Assembly: GCA_963744005.1 (NCBI GenBank)
Contig: CAVURU010000004.1
Location: 744,001 to 808,000 of the forward strand
Length of the DNA stretch: 64,000 nt
Origin: Palsa-504 sp963744005
Lineage (GTDB): Bacteria; Actinomycetota; Actinomycetes; Streptosporangiales; Streptosporangiaceae
Direction: 5' to 3'
Part shown: piece after piece, positions 51,739 through 59,834 of the stretch
Layout of the letters: every line of letters begins with the position of its first letter
Numbering within the stretch: position 1 is the first letter of the stretch
Program-made: the position numbers and the translations under genes
Notes under the pieces: generated by a model
Told to the model about the DNA's origin: nothing
The model's input: only the letters and a program-made list of their open reading frames with translations
The model's database searches: none

Positions 51739-51900
51739 GAATCACCCGCTTGACCACGAAGGGAACCGCGAACACGCCTCATTCTTGGTATCACGCGGCC
51801 GCGGGCAGATCAATGTTCGTAAGGACTTCATAATGCCCGATCCGCCGGCCTGGCGGGTGCGAGGCCGGTCAGCAGGGCGCCGCCCGGGGCCCGGGCCTGC

Positions 51901-52608
51901 TCAGGTCAGCTTGCGCTCGGCGGCCCACCGGGTCAGCTGGTGCCGGGTCGACAGCTGCAGCTTGCGCAGCACCGACGAGACGTGGCTTTCTACCGTCTTG
52001 ACCGAGATGTACAGCTCGCGGGCGATCTCCTTGTAGGTGTAGCCCTGCGCGATCAGCCGGAGCACCTCCCGCTCGCGCGAGGTCAGCTGGTCCAGCTCCG
52101 GGTCGAACGACGGACTGAGCCCCCTGGGCCCGCCCGCCCCCTCGCCCGCACCGCCGGCGTCAGGCCCGGCGCCCCCTGGGCCGCCGTTCGCGGCGAACGC
52201 GTCCAGCACGAACCCGGCCAGCCGGTGGGAGAACACCGCGTCGCCCGCCGCGACCCGCCGGATCGCGTCGGCCAGCTCCGCAGTCGAGATCGTCTTGGTC
52301 ACGTACCCGCGGGCGCCGGCCCGGATCACCGCGATCACGTCTTCCGGCGCGTCCGACGCGGACAGGGCCAGGAACCGCACCTCCGGGTCGGACGCCTTGA
52401 TGGCCTGGACCACGGCCTGGCCGCCGCCGCCGGGCAGGTGCACGTCCAGTAGCACCACGTCGGGATGCAGCTCGCCGATCAGCTTGATCGCGGGCTGCAC
52501 GTCGTCGGCCTCGCCCACCACCTCGACCTGCCGGCCGAGCTCGGCCCGCACCCCGGACCGGAACAGCCCGTGGTCATCGACCAGGACCACTCTCGGCACC
52601 TCGGTCAT
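51901..52608 (-). CDS. NarL/LuxR-type response regulator
   Basis: A 235-residue regulator. The receiver domain has acidic D11-D12, phospho-acceptor D55 (VVLLDVHLP) and the switch lysine in GYVTKTIS. A Gly-rich linker of about 25 residues follows. The LuxR helix-turn-helix is LTSREREVLRLIAQGYTYKEIARELYISVKTVESHVSSVLRKL. It begins 26 bp after the histidine-kinase gene and forms a two-component pair. Similar regulators (LiaR-like) respond to envelope stress and often control PspC genes, which lie divergently here. Confidence 0.9.
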   Translation of the reverse strand: MTEVPRVVLVDDHGLFRSGVRAELGRQVEVVGEADDVQPAIKLIGELHPDVVLLDVHLPGGGGQAVVQAIKASDPEVRFLALSASDAPEDVIAVIRAGARGYVTKTISTAELADAIRRVAAGDAVFSHRLAGFVLDAFAANGGPGGAGPDAGGAGEGAGGPRGLSPSFDPELDQLTSREREVLRLIAQGYTYKEIARELYISVKTVESHVSSVLRKLQLSTRHQLTRWAAERKLT

Positions 52609-52633
52609 GCCCGCCCTCCTGTCCTCAGGGGCG

Positions 52634-53965
52634 TCATGACGGGCTCGCCGACCGGGACCGGTCCGCGGCCGGCCGCGGCATCTTCAGCGTCACCTTGGTG
52701 CCCTCGCCCAGATCGCTCACCACGACCGCCGTCCCGCCGCGGCGGGCCATCCGGCCGTGCACCGACTCGGCCAGGCCCTTGCGGTCCTCCGGGACGGCCG
52801 ACTGATCAAAGCCCTTCCCGCGGTCGCGCACCACCACCGACACCGAGTCCGGCTCGACCTCGGCGAACAGCGAGATGACGCCCGCCCCGGACCACTTGGC
52901 CGCGTTGACCGTCGCTTCCCGGGCCGCGGCCAGCAGCGCGTTGAGGTTCTCGTCCAGCTCGCAGTCCCCGACGATCACCGCCTCGACCGGCACCCCGTAC
53001 CGGGTCTCCACGTCCTGCTGGATCTGCCTGACCCCGGCCGCCACCGTCGTGTCGTCGTGCGGCCCGCGGTCCTCGAACAGCCAGGACCGCAGCTCGCGTT
53101 CTTGCAGCCGGGCCAGCTGGACCACCTTCTGCGGGTCGTCCGCGCGCCGCTGGATCAGGGCCAGGGTCTGCAGCACCGAGTCGTGGATCCGCGCCGCCAT
53201 CTCCTCGCGTTCCTCGGCCCGCACCCGCGCCTGCCGTTCCAGTACCAGGTCGCGGCCGATCCGCAGCCACCACGGCCCGAGCAGCAGGGCCAGCCCCGCG
53301 ATGACCAGGATCACCCCGCCCAGCGGCCGCAGCAGGGCCAGGCTCTCGTGCGCCGAGGCCAGCCAGCCCGCTCCGCCGATGATCAGCAGGCCCGCGAGGA
53401 CCAGCCGGATGGCCGACCGCCGTCCCGGCCGCGCCGGGCTGCCCGCCCCGCTCAGCGGCTCGGCCAGCCGCCGCAGCGTGGCCTGCTCGTCCGGCGAGGC
53501 GTTCCGCCAGATCAGCGTGAGCCCGGCCACGCTGAACACCTGCGGCCAGGCCCAGCTCGACGGCCAGCCCTCGCTGAACACCCCGGCCACGAAGAGCAGG
53601 AAGGCCACCGCGGTGGCCAGCCCGACCGCGAGCCCGATGCCCGCGGAGTCCGACCGGGCCCGGCTGGCGATGCTGCTGTCTTCCCCGGCCGCCGGGATGG
53701 CCAGCCAGCCCGCGACGTACAGCGGCACGGCGAACCCGCCGCTCACGATGGTGATCAGGACGAACACGATCCGCACGGTGTTGACGCTGACGCCCCGCCA
53801 GGCGGCCACGCCGGCCGCCACACCGCCGGCCAGCCGGTCGGCCGTCTCCCGCCGCAGCGGCTCGCCGTTCCCGCGTCCGCGCAGCCAGAACGGACCGCGG
53901 TGCCAGTGGCCCGCGGGGCCATGGTCGCGATGCCAGCGCGCCGGATCCTGCACGCTTCCCATCAT
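52634..53965 (-). CDS. PspC-domain sensor histidine kinase
   Basis: A 443-residue kinase. An N-terminal PspC domain (LAGGVAAGVAAWRGVSVNTVRIVFVLITIVSGGFAVPLYVAGWLAIP, residues 45-91) is followed by about four more helices. HisKA_3 contains the phosphorylated H261 (EMAARIHDSVLQTLALIQRRA). The HATPase module shows LLAAAREATVNAAKWSGA, DRGKGFD and GLAESVHGRMARRGG. The organisation is that of LiaS-related kinases of actinomycetes that sense membrane perturbation. Start ATG 53965; the next codon is also ATG. Confidence 0.9.
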   Translation of the reverse strand: MMGSVQDPARWHRDHGPAGHWHRGPFWLRGRGNGEPLRRETADRLAGGVAAGVAAWRGVSVNTVRIVFVLITIVSGGFAVPLYVAGWLAIPAAGEDSSIASRARSDSAGIGLAVGLATAVAFLLFVAGVFSEGWPSSWAWPQVFSVAGLTLIWRNASPDEQATLRRLAEPLSGAGSPARPGRRSAIRLVLAGLLIIGGAGWLASAHESLALLRPLGGVILVIAGLALLLGPWWLRIGRDLVLERQARVRAEEREEMAARIHDSVLQTLALIQRRADDPQKVVQLARLQERELRSWLFEDRGPHDDTTVAAGVRQIQQDVETRYGVPVEAVIVGDCELDENLNALLAAAREATVNAAKWSGAGVISLFAEVEPDSVSVVVRDRGKGFDQSAVPEDRKGLAESVHGRMARRGGTAVVVSDLGEGTKVTLKMPRPAADRSRSASPS

Positions 53966-54000
53966 CGCCTCTCACGCGCGTAATTGAGTATCGGGGACAA

Positions 54001-54041
54001 CCCTGAGAAGACCCTGACTTCCCGCCGGGCAGGAATCAGGG
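54001..54041. promoter_or_regulatory. CCCTGA/TCAGGG motif cluster in the divergent kinase-PspC promoter
   Basis: CCCTGA occurs at 54001-54006 and 54012-54017, and its inverse TCAGGG at 54036-54041. The last two form a longer inverted repeat (CCCTGA-C-TTCC/GGAATCAGGG). The cluster lies between the divergent histidine-kinase and PspC genes. It is a candidate binding site of the neighbouring response regulator; this is inference from position and symmetry. Confidence 0.5.
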
Positions 54042-54098
54042 ACCAGGCCGGGGATCTTCCCGATGTGCCGGACCGCCCGCCGGACGCACTCTGGGGAC

Positions 54099-54413
54099 AT
54101 GAACACCAACACCGTGAACCCGGAAAGCACCACCCAGTCCGAGCAGGACACCCAGGGCCCCCGGCGTGGCCCGCAGCGCCTGCCGCTGCGCCGCAGCTAC
54201 GACGACCACATCCTGGGCGGCGTGGCCGGCGGCCTGGCCCGTTACTTCGGCGTCGACGCCACCATCGTGCGGATCGCCTTCGCCGTCCTGGTCGTCTTCG
54301 GCGGCGCGGGCATCCCGCTCTACCTGGCCGGCCTGCTGCTGATCCCCGAAGAGGGCAGCGACCAGTCCATCGCCGGCTCGCTCATCGAATCCCTGCAGTC
54401 CCGTTCCCGGTAA
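54099..54413 (+). CDS. PspC domain protein
   Basis: A 104-residue membrane protein. A polar N-terminus of 40 residues is followed by LRRSYDDHILGGVAGGLARYFGVDATIVRIAFAVLVVFGGAGIPLYLAGLLLIPEEG, the PspC signature with two closely spaced hydrophobic segments. It shares this domain with the divergent histidine kinase, suggesting that the two interact or sense the same signal. ATG 54099 has GGGGA upstream. Confidence 0.88.
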   Translation: MNTNTVNPESTTQSEQDTQGPRRGPQRLPLRRSYDDHILGGVAGGLARYFGVDATIVRIAFAVLVVFGGAGIPLYLAGLLLIPEEGSDQSIAGSLIESLQSRSR

Positions 54414-54425
54414 GGAATGATCGCC

Positions 54426-54929
54426 ATGTCTGCCCAGCGTGACTACTACCGGAACCGCGGCTTCTCGCCGCTGTTCCGCGGCACCTACCCTCCCGCCGAC
54501 GAGCACCTGCGCGTCTCGGACGCCGAACGCCAGGACGTCGCCGACCGGCTCGGGGAGCACTTCGCCGACGGCCGGCTCGACCAGGCCGAGTTCGACGACC
54601 GGGTCGGGCGGGCCATGCACGCCAAGACCCGCGGTGACCTGAGCGGCTTGTTCTCCGACCTGCCGGACACAGGGGCTCCGGCAGTCCCGGACCTTCCGCC
54701 GCGCCGTCACGGCCGCGGCCACCCGATCCTGCTGCTCGTGCTGCTCGTCATCATCGGCTCGGCCGTGGCCCACGCGCTGTGGTGGACCGTCGGGCCGGTC
54801 ATCTGGCTGGCCTTCCTGGTCCTGGCCGTGCTGCTGCTCACCCGCACCATCGGCCGGCCGCACGCCCATCACCACGACGAGCACCGCCCGGGTGGATACC
54901 GCCCGGACGGCTACCGCGCCGACCGCTGA
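54426..54929 (+). CDS. DUF1707 (SHOCT-like) membrane protein
   Basis: A 167-residue protein. LRVSDAERQDVADRLGEHFADGRLDQAEFDDRVGRAMHAKTRGDLSGLFSDLP is the DUF1707 module. Then come two membrane helices (HPILLLVLLVIIGSAVAHALWW and PVIWLAFLVLAVLLLTRTIG) and a His-rich tail. DUF1707 is common beside PspC and LiaF-like genes and is thought to mediate protein contacts. ATG 54426 is chosen because AAGGA lies 9 nt upstream; ATG 54417 sits directly on that site. It is 12 bp from the PspC stop, in one operon. Confidence 0.85.
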   Translation: MSAQRDYYRNRGFSPLFRGTYPPADEHLRVSDAERQDVADRLGEHFADGRLDQAEFDDRVGRAMHAKTRGDLSGLFSDLPDTGAPAVPDLPPRRHGRGHPILLLVLLVIIGSAVAHALWWTVGPVIWLAFLVLAVLLLTRTIGRPHAHHHDEHRPGGYRPDGYRADR

Positions 54930-55219
54930 CCCCCGGCTAGCTCACCGCCGGGGGCGGCGGGATGGGGGAGGGCCGGTGCCGGGTGGCCGGGGGCGGCGGG
55001 AGAGCGGTCCGCGACACTGCGACGCGGGGCGGCGGCGGAATGTCCGAGCAGGCCAGCGCCGTGCTGGGCGGCGGGGAGATGTCCGAGCAGTCCAGCGCCG
55101 TGCTGGGCGGCGGGGGAATGGCCGAGCCCGGGACCTGCGTGGTCGGCGGCGGCGGGATGGCTGAGCAATCCAGCGCCGTGCTGGGCGGGGGCGGGATCAC
55201 CGAGCACGACACCGCATCC
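54929..55219. repeat. 39-bp tandem repeats, seven units
   Basis: A 39-bp period is exact over the array: GAGCAG-type unit starts lie at 55046, 55085, 55124, 55163 and 55202, and more divergent units start at 55007, 54968 and 54929. The shared core is GGCGGCGGGATG. Because 39 is a multiple of three, both strands stay open: 13-residue repeats SSAVLGGGGMAEQ (plus) and TALDCSAIPPPPS (minus). The first unit touches the stop of the DUF1707 gene. Confidence 0.9.
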
Positions 55220-55242
55220 GGGTCGAACTCCATGCTCCTCAT
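54937..55242 (-). CDS. Proline-rich 13-residue repeat protein
   Basis: A 101-residue frame made almost wholly of seven 13-residue repeats of the type TALDCSAIPPPPS. It starts with a short leader MRSMEFDPD and stops right after the last unit. It begins 25 bp after the VOC gene on the same strand, so they could be one transcript. The second ATG (55233) has AGGAG two bases upstream. Several units carry Cys and Ser/Thr. No signal peptide. I do not recognise a family. The plus-strand frame over the same DNA is less likely, since it has no ribosome site and ends in unrelated sequence. Confidence 0.45.
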   Translation of the reverse strand: MRSMEFDPDAVSCSVIPPPPSTALDCSAIPPPPTTQVPGSAIPPPPSTALDCSDISPPPSTALACSDIPPPPRVAVSRTALPPPPATRHRPSPIPPPPAVS

Positions 55243-55266
55243 GCTGCGCTTGTTCTGTCCCCGCGT

Positions 55267-55698
55267 CTAGAGGGCGACGAACAGGCAGAACGGGTGGCCG
55301 GCCGGGTCGGCGTAGACCCGCAGCGGCTCGTCGGGAAAATCCGAACGATCCAGCAGCAGCCGGGCCCCGAGGGCCAGCGCCCGCTCGTGCTGGACGTCCA
55401 GGTCGGCCACGCTCGCCACGGTCGCGTCCAGGTGCAGCTGCTGCGGCACCGGACCCTCGGGCCAGGTCGCTTCCGGCAGCTTCTCCACCTTCTGGAAGGC
55501 CAGCGCCCGGCCCCCGTCGGGACCCCTGAGCACCAGCCAGTCGTCCCCCTGCGGATCGGGCTGGCCCGGCCCCGGCGGCTCGTCGCCCGCGCGGTACCGC
55601 AGCCCGAACAGCTGGCGGTAGAACTCCGCCAGCCCTCGCGGGTCAGTGCTGTCCAGCACGATCTGCCAGATCAGCGGATAACTCACCTCGGCGGCCAT
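55267..55698 (-). CDS. VOC-family (glyoxalase/bleomycin-resistance-like) protein
   Basis: A 143-residue protein with two beta-alpha-beta-beta-beta modules: WQIVLDSTDPRGLAEFYRQLFGL and QQLHLDATVASVADLDVQHERALALGARLL. It ends VYADPAGHPFCLFVAL, the typical VOC tail (DPxGHPFCL). Metal-ligand positions H and E are only partly visible. Members range from isomerases to dioxygenases and binding proteins, so no reaction can be assigned. Confidence 0.87.
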   Translation of the reverse strand: MAAEVSYPLIWQIVLDSTDPRGLAEFYRQLFGLRYRAGDEPPGPGQPDPQGDDWLVLRGPDGGRALAFQKVEKLPEATWPEGPVPQQLHLDATVASVADLDVQHERALALGARLLLDRSDFPDEPLRVYADPAGHPFCLFVAL

Positions 55699-55881
55699 GC
55701 CCGGCCACCTACCCGGCCGCGCCCGTCCTAGCCGCCCCGGGGGCCCAAGGTCGCAGACGCGCCGGGCCGGCGGTTTGCGTCACTCCGCCCGAGCGGGCAT
55801 GCTGAGCGCAGGGGGAACAGCGACGGCGGGCAAGAGCTGAGCGCTCGGGGGACCGGGCGCCTCCCACTACGGGGAGTGGAC

Positions 55882-56922
55882 GTGGCCGAGACAGCGGGCC
55901 TCATTGAGGTTCATGAGCTGACGAAGAGATTTGCCGACAAGGTGGCCGTGGATCACCTGTCGTTCCAGGTGGAACCGGGCAAGGTGACCGGCTTCCTCGG
56001 GCCCAACGGCGCGGGTAAGTCGACCACGATGCGGCTCATCGCGGGCCTGGACCGGCCGGAGAGCGGGACCGCGACGATCGGCGGGCTGGCCTATCGCCAG
56101 CTGACCCGGCCGTTGCGGACGGTTGGCGCGCTGCTCGAGGCCCGGGCTCTGCATCCCGGCCGCAGCGCCCGCAACCACCTGCTCTACCTGTCCCAGACGC
56201 AGGGCTTCCCGGCCCGGCGGGTGGACGAGGTCCTCGACCTGGTCGGCCTGACCGGCGTGGCGGGCAAGCGGGCCGGAGGGTTCTCGCTCGGCATGACCCA
56301 GCGGCTCGGCATCGCGGCGGCCATGCTCGGCGATCCCCAGGTGCTGATGCTGGACGAGCCGGGCAACGGCCTGGACCCGGAAGGCATCCGCTGGGTCCGC
56401 AACTTCATGCGGCACCTGGCCGGCGAGGGCCGCACCATCTTCGTCTCCAGCCACCTGATGAGCGAGATGGCCATCACCGCCGACCACCTCATCGTCATCG
56501 GCCGCGGCCAGCTGATCGCCGACTCCAGCACCCAGGAGTTCATCGAGCGCAGCTCGGAGCGGTCGGTGCTGGTCCGCACGCCTGAGACGGCCAAGCTGGG
56601 CGAGCTGATCACCGGCGCCGGCGGCGCCGTCCAGGCCGAGGACGCCAGCTCGGCGGCGGCCAGCGGCATCCCGGATCCCGCCGCGGACGCCGCGCCCGGC
56701 CTGATCGTCACCGGCCTGGAGGCCCCGCGGATCGGCGAGCTGGCCGCGTCCGCGTCGATCGTCCTGCACGAGCTGACCCCCAGGCTGGCCTCACTGGAGG
56801 AGGCGTTCATGGAGCTGACCGCCGACAGCGTCGAGTACGGCAACTCCACCGCCCGGGACGCCGCCGCCCGAGACGCCGCCGAGCCCGCGCCGCAACCCCG
56901 GCACGCCGGACGGAGCCTGTGA
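55882..56922 (+). CDS. ABC transporter ATP-binding protein, DrrA type
   Basis: A 346-residue ATPase. Walker A GPNGAGKST, Q-loop region LLEARALHP, signature FSLGMTQRLGIAAAML (variant of LSGGQ common in this group), Walker B VLMLDEPGNGLDPEG, and the switch FVSSHLMSEM are all present. The C-terminal 120 residues form the accessory domain usual in drug/lipid exporters. GTG 55882 has GGGGAG 5 nt upstream; GTG 55876 overlaps that site. The stop overlaps the permease start (TGATG). Confidence 0.9.
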   Translation: MAETAGLIEVHELTKRFADKVAVDHLSFQVEPGKVTGFLGPNGAGKSTTMRLIAGLDRPESGTATIGGLAYRQLTRPLRTVGALLEARALHPGRSARNHLLYLSQTQGFPARRVDEVLDLVGLTGVAGKRAGGFSLGMTQRLGIAAAMLGDPQVLMLDEPGNGLDPEGIRWVRNFMRHLAGEGRTIFVSSHLMSEMAITADHLIVIGRGQLIADSSTQEFIERSSERSVLVRTPETAKLGELITGAGGAVQAEDASSAAASGIPDPAADAAPGLIVTGLEAPRIGELAASASIVLHELTPRLASLEEAFMELTADSVEYGNSTARDAAARDAAEPAPQPRHAGRSL

Positions 56923-57764
56923 TGACCATCGCCCCCGCCACCTCCGTGGACAACATCCCGGCCACCGGGTCCTCCCGGCTCGGCTTCGGCCGCCTGCTGC
57001 GCGCCGAGTGGACCAAGATCCGGTCCGTCCGGTCCACCGTGTGGTCCCTGCTTGCCTTCGTGATCGTGAGCATCGGCTTCTCCGTCCTGGTCGCCGCCGT
57101 CATCTCCCACACCTGGAACACCTCCGGGAACAGCAGCGACCACGCCCGGCTGGTGTCCGACCCGACCGCGGTCATCTTCGGCCCGGGGCTCTACATCGGC
57201 CAGCTGGCCCTGTGCGTGCTGGGCGTGATCGTGATCACCAGCGAGTACACCACCGGCGCCATCCGCTCCTCGCTGCTGGCCGTGCCGGTCCGGCTCCGCA
57301 TGCTGGCCGCCAAGGCCGTCACGTTCGGCCTGCTGGACCTGGTCGTCAGCGCGGTCGCCGTGCTGGTGATCTTCTTCGTCAGCACCGCCATCCTGCACAG
57401 CCACGTCTCGGTCACGTTCGGCCAGCCGGGCGTCACCCGCGCGGTCATCGGCGCGATCTTGTACCTGACCGTCCTCGGGCTGTTCGCGATGGCCATCGGC
57501 GGCCTGATCCGGCACACCGCCGGCGGGATCACCATCGTGATCGGCGTGGTCCTGCTGGTCCCGATCCTGGTCTCGCTCATCCCCGGGAACATCGCCAACC
57601 ACGTCTACGGCTACCTGCCCACCGTGGCCGGCCCGCTCATCGCGCAGACCACCCAGGAGTCCGGCGACGTGCTGTCGGCCTGGCAGGGCTTCGGCGTCTT
57701 CTGCGCCTGGACGGCCGTGCTGCTGGCCGCCTGCGGCTGGCAGCTCGTCCACCGCGACGCCTAG
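56922..57764 (+). CDS. ABC-2 type permease
   Basis: A 280-residue membrane protein with six helices. FGRLLRAEWTKIRSVRSTVWSLLAFVIVS is the common N-terminus of actinomycete ABC-2 permeases. IVITSEYTTGAIRSSLLAVPVRLRMLAAKAV is the conserved cytoplasmic loop. It is co-translated with the ATPase. The exported substrate is unknown. Confidence 0.9.
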   Translation: MTIAPATSVDNIPATGSSRLGFGRLLRAEWTKIRSVRSTVWSLLAFVIVSIGFSVLVAAVISHTWNTSGNSSDHARLVSDPTAVIFGPGLYIGQLALCVLGVIVITSEYTTGAIRSSLLAVPVRLRMLAAKAVTFGLLDLVVSAVAVLVIFFVSTAILHSHVSVTFGQPGVTRAVIGAILYLTVLGLFAMAIGGLIRHTAGGITIVIGVVLLVPILVSLIPGNIANHVYGYLPTVAGPLIAQTTQESGDVLSAWQGFGVFCAWTAVLLAACGWQLVHRDA

Positions 57765-57772
57765 CGAAGGAC

Positions 57773-58587
57773 TTAGGCCGAACGGGCGGTGGTACCCGTG
57801 AAATCCCGGACTGCCGCCAGCAGCCGGTCCGGCGCCTCGAGCTGGGGCAGGTGCCCGGCCTGGGGCAGCAGCAGGAACCGGGCGCCCGGGATGGCCGCGG
57901 CGTAGGCCCGGCCCTGCTCGGCCGGGATCATCCGGTCGGCCTCGCCCCAGACGACCAGGACCGGCACCGAGACGCCCGGCAGCCGCCCCAGCAGGCCGGG
58001 GTCGGCCATCGTCGGTCCCGCGTAGGTCGCCAGGGCGGCCTGGTTGGCCGCCATCACCGCCTGCTGCTCCGCGGGCAGCCGGCCCGGGTCCACCCGGAAG
58101 GCATCGGGCCGGTGGAAGCTGAGCTCGGCCACCTGGTCCATGCTCAGCGAGAAGAAGTCCGCCGCCCGGTTCCCGCCCACGGCCAGCCCGGCCGCGTCCA
58201 CCAGGACCACGCTGCTGACCCGCGGGCTGGCCGCCACGGCGATCTCGGCCGCGATCCAGCCGCCGATGGAGTTCCCGATGACCGTCACCTGCTCCAGCCC
58301 GAGATCCTCGATCATCCGCAGGTACAGCCGGGCCAGGCCGCCGATGCTGTCCAGGGCCGCCGGGCGAGGCGTCCCGCCGAACCCGGGATGGGTGGGCACC
58401 AGCACCCTGGCCCCCTGAGGCCCGTCCGCGGCCAGCAACCCGCCGAAGCCCTCGACCGAGCCCGGCCGGCTCCTCCGTGCAGCAGCAGCACCGGCCGCCC
58501 GGCGCCGTGCTCGGTCACGCTGACCGGTACCGGGCCGATGCCCTCGACGGTCACGGTCAGCTGGGTGGTGCGGGGTGCGGACGTCAT
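57773..58587 (-). CDS. Alpha/beta hydrolase with one frameshift
   Basis: From ATG 58587 the protein begins TTQLTVTVEGIGPVPVSVTEHGAGRPVLLLHGGAG; the oxyanion motif LLLHGG is present. One base is missing near 58465 (GGCCGGG where GGCCCGGG is expected). The rest continues in the next frame: GFGGLLAADGPQGARVLVPTHPGFG, nucleophile VIGNSIGGW, PVLVVWGEADRMIP (acid) and QAGHLPQLEAPD (histidine). All triad residues are therefore encoded. It is divergent from a TetR gene with an operator between, so the pair is probably a ligand-responsive unit. Confidence 0.8.
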
Positions 58588-58646
58588 CGAGGACGCCTCC
58601 TTCGTGAGAGCGGACTTTCATGAAGGAGCCTAGGCCGTGCCGATCG

Positions 58647-58686
58647 CTTATGCAAGTAAACTCTCATAAGGCATGTTAACTTGCAT
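58647..58686. promoter_or_regulatory. Nested inverted repeats, probable TetR operator
   Basis: Two overlapping palindromes lie between the divergent hydrolase and TetR genes: CTTATG (58647-58652) with CATAAG (58665-58670), and ATGCAAGT (58650-58657) with ACTTGCAT (58679-58686). The segment is the only AT-rich stretch nearby and covers the expected promoters. It would allow the TetR protein to repress both genes. Confidence 0.65.
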
Positions 58687-58715
58687 CACGAGTCTGGCCT
58701 GCCTATCGTGATCGC

Positions 58716-59327
58716 ATGTCGACGCAGGCCGCCTCCGGTCCCCGCGAGGTGAACCGGGGCCGGGTGAACCAGAAGGCCCGGACCCGGGCCGCCATCCTGC
58801 GCGCCGTGCGCGACCTGACCGAGGCGGGCGCCGAGATCACCATGCCCGCCGTGGCCCGCGCCGCGCTGGTGTCGGAGGCCACCGCGTACCGGTACTTCCC
58901 TGACCTGCCCTCGCTGCTGATGGAGGCCGACGCCGGGGCCTGGCCCGACCCGGCCGAGGCGCTCGCCGCGGTCGCGGGCTCGGCTGACCCGGTGGAGCGG
59001 GTCAGCTGCGCCGCGGAGTTCCTGCTCACCGCGATCCTGGCCCGCCAGAGCATGGTCCGGGCCATGATCGCCGCCTCCGTCACCCGGCCCGACCTGGCTG
59101 CCCGCCTGCCCGGGCACCGGTTCGCGCTCATCGAACACGCCCTGGAGCCGCTGGCCGGGGCCGATCCCGCCCTGCTGGCCCAGCTCAAGCAGGGCCTGGC
59201 CGTGGTCATGAGCGCCGAAGCGCTGTTCGTCCTCACCGACCTGTGCGGTCTTCCGCCGGATGAGGCCGTCGCCAGCGCGGTCCGTACCGCGCGGGCCCTG
59301 ACCGCGGCCGCGCTGGCCGGGGCCTAG
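58716..59327 (+). CDS. TetR/AcrR-family regulator
   Basis: A 203-residue repressor. The DNA-binding domain is RTRAAILRAVRDLTEAGAEITMPAVARAALVSEATAYRYFPDLPSLLMEA (helix-turn-helix near 43-62). The C-terminal part is an all-helical ligand and dimer domain. It is divergent from the alpha/beta hydrolase with a symmetric operator between. The stop overlaps the convergent DUF1003 stop by a few bases. Confidence 0.9.
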   Translation: MSTQAASGPREVNRGRVNQKARTRAAILRAVRDLTEAGAEITMPAVARAALVSEATAYRYFPDLPSLLMEADAGAWPDPAEALAAVAGSADPVERVSCAAEFLLTAILARQSMVRAMIAASVTRPDLAARLPGHRFALIEHALEPLAGADPALLAQLKQGLAVVMSAEALFVLTDLCGLPPDEAVASAVRTARALTAAALAGA

Positions 59328-59833
59328 GCCTGCGCTCCGGTCTGCGGGTGCTGGTCGGTGATCAGCTTGGCCAGCCGGGACAGCGAGTCCTCCAGGTCCT
59401 GCGTGGTCACCATGTCCTCCAGGGCCAGCCGGACGGCGACCAGCTCCCGGGCCAGGAACTCGGTGTCGGCCTGAGTCCGGGACGCGACCTCGCGGTCGCG
59501 CTCGATGTTGGCCCGGTCCCGGTCGTCCTGCCGGTTCTGGGCCAGCAGGATGAGCGGCGCGGCGTACGCCGCCTGGGTCGAGAAGGCCAGGTTGAGCAGG
59601 ATGAACGGGTACGGGTCCCAGTGGTTGACCAGCCCGACCGTGTTGAGCACGATCCACCCGATCACCAGCACCGTCTGCCAGAACAAGAAGCGCCCGGTGC
59701 CCAGGAACCGGGCGATCGCCTCGGAGAACCGGCCGAACGTGTCCGTGTCGTACCGGGCCCCCATGCCCTGCGAGCCGCGCGGGACCGACAGGTCGGTGCG
59801 CTCACTGAGCCGCCGCAGCGAGATCCGTGACAC
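59324..59833 (-). CDS. DUF1003 membrane protein
   Basis: A 169-residue protein. FGRFSEAIARFLGTGRFLFWQTVLVIGWIVLNTVGLVNHWDPYPFILLNLAFSTQAAYAAPLILLAQNRQDDRDR is the DUF1003 signature with two membrane helices. A cytoplasmic helix follows (EVASRTQADTEFLARELVAVRLALEDMVT). It starts one base after the stop of the MgtE-N/CBS gene and is coupled to it. This pairing is conserved in actinomycetes and suggests a joint role in divalent-cation homeostasis, but proof is lacking. Confidence 0.9.
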   Translation of the reverse strand: MSRISLRRLSERTDLSVPRGSQGMGARYDTDTFGRFSEAIARFLGTGRFLFWQTVLVIGWIVLNTVGLVNHWDPYPFILLNLAFSTQAAYAAPLILLAQNRQDDRDRANIERDREVASRTQADTEFLARELVAVRLALEDMVTTQDLEDSLSRLAKLITDQHPQTGAQA

Positions 59834-59834
59834 G

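Noticed and set aside
54962..55270. Plus-strand glycine-rich repeat protein
   Set aside because: Lacks a ribosome site and ends in unrelated sequence; the minus-strand frame fits the repeat borders better.
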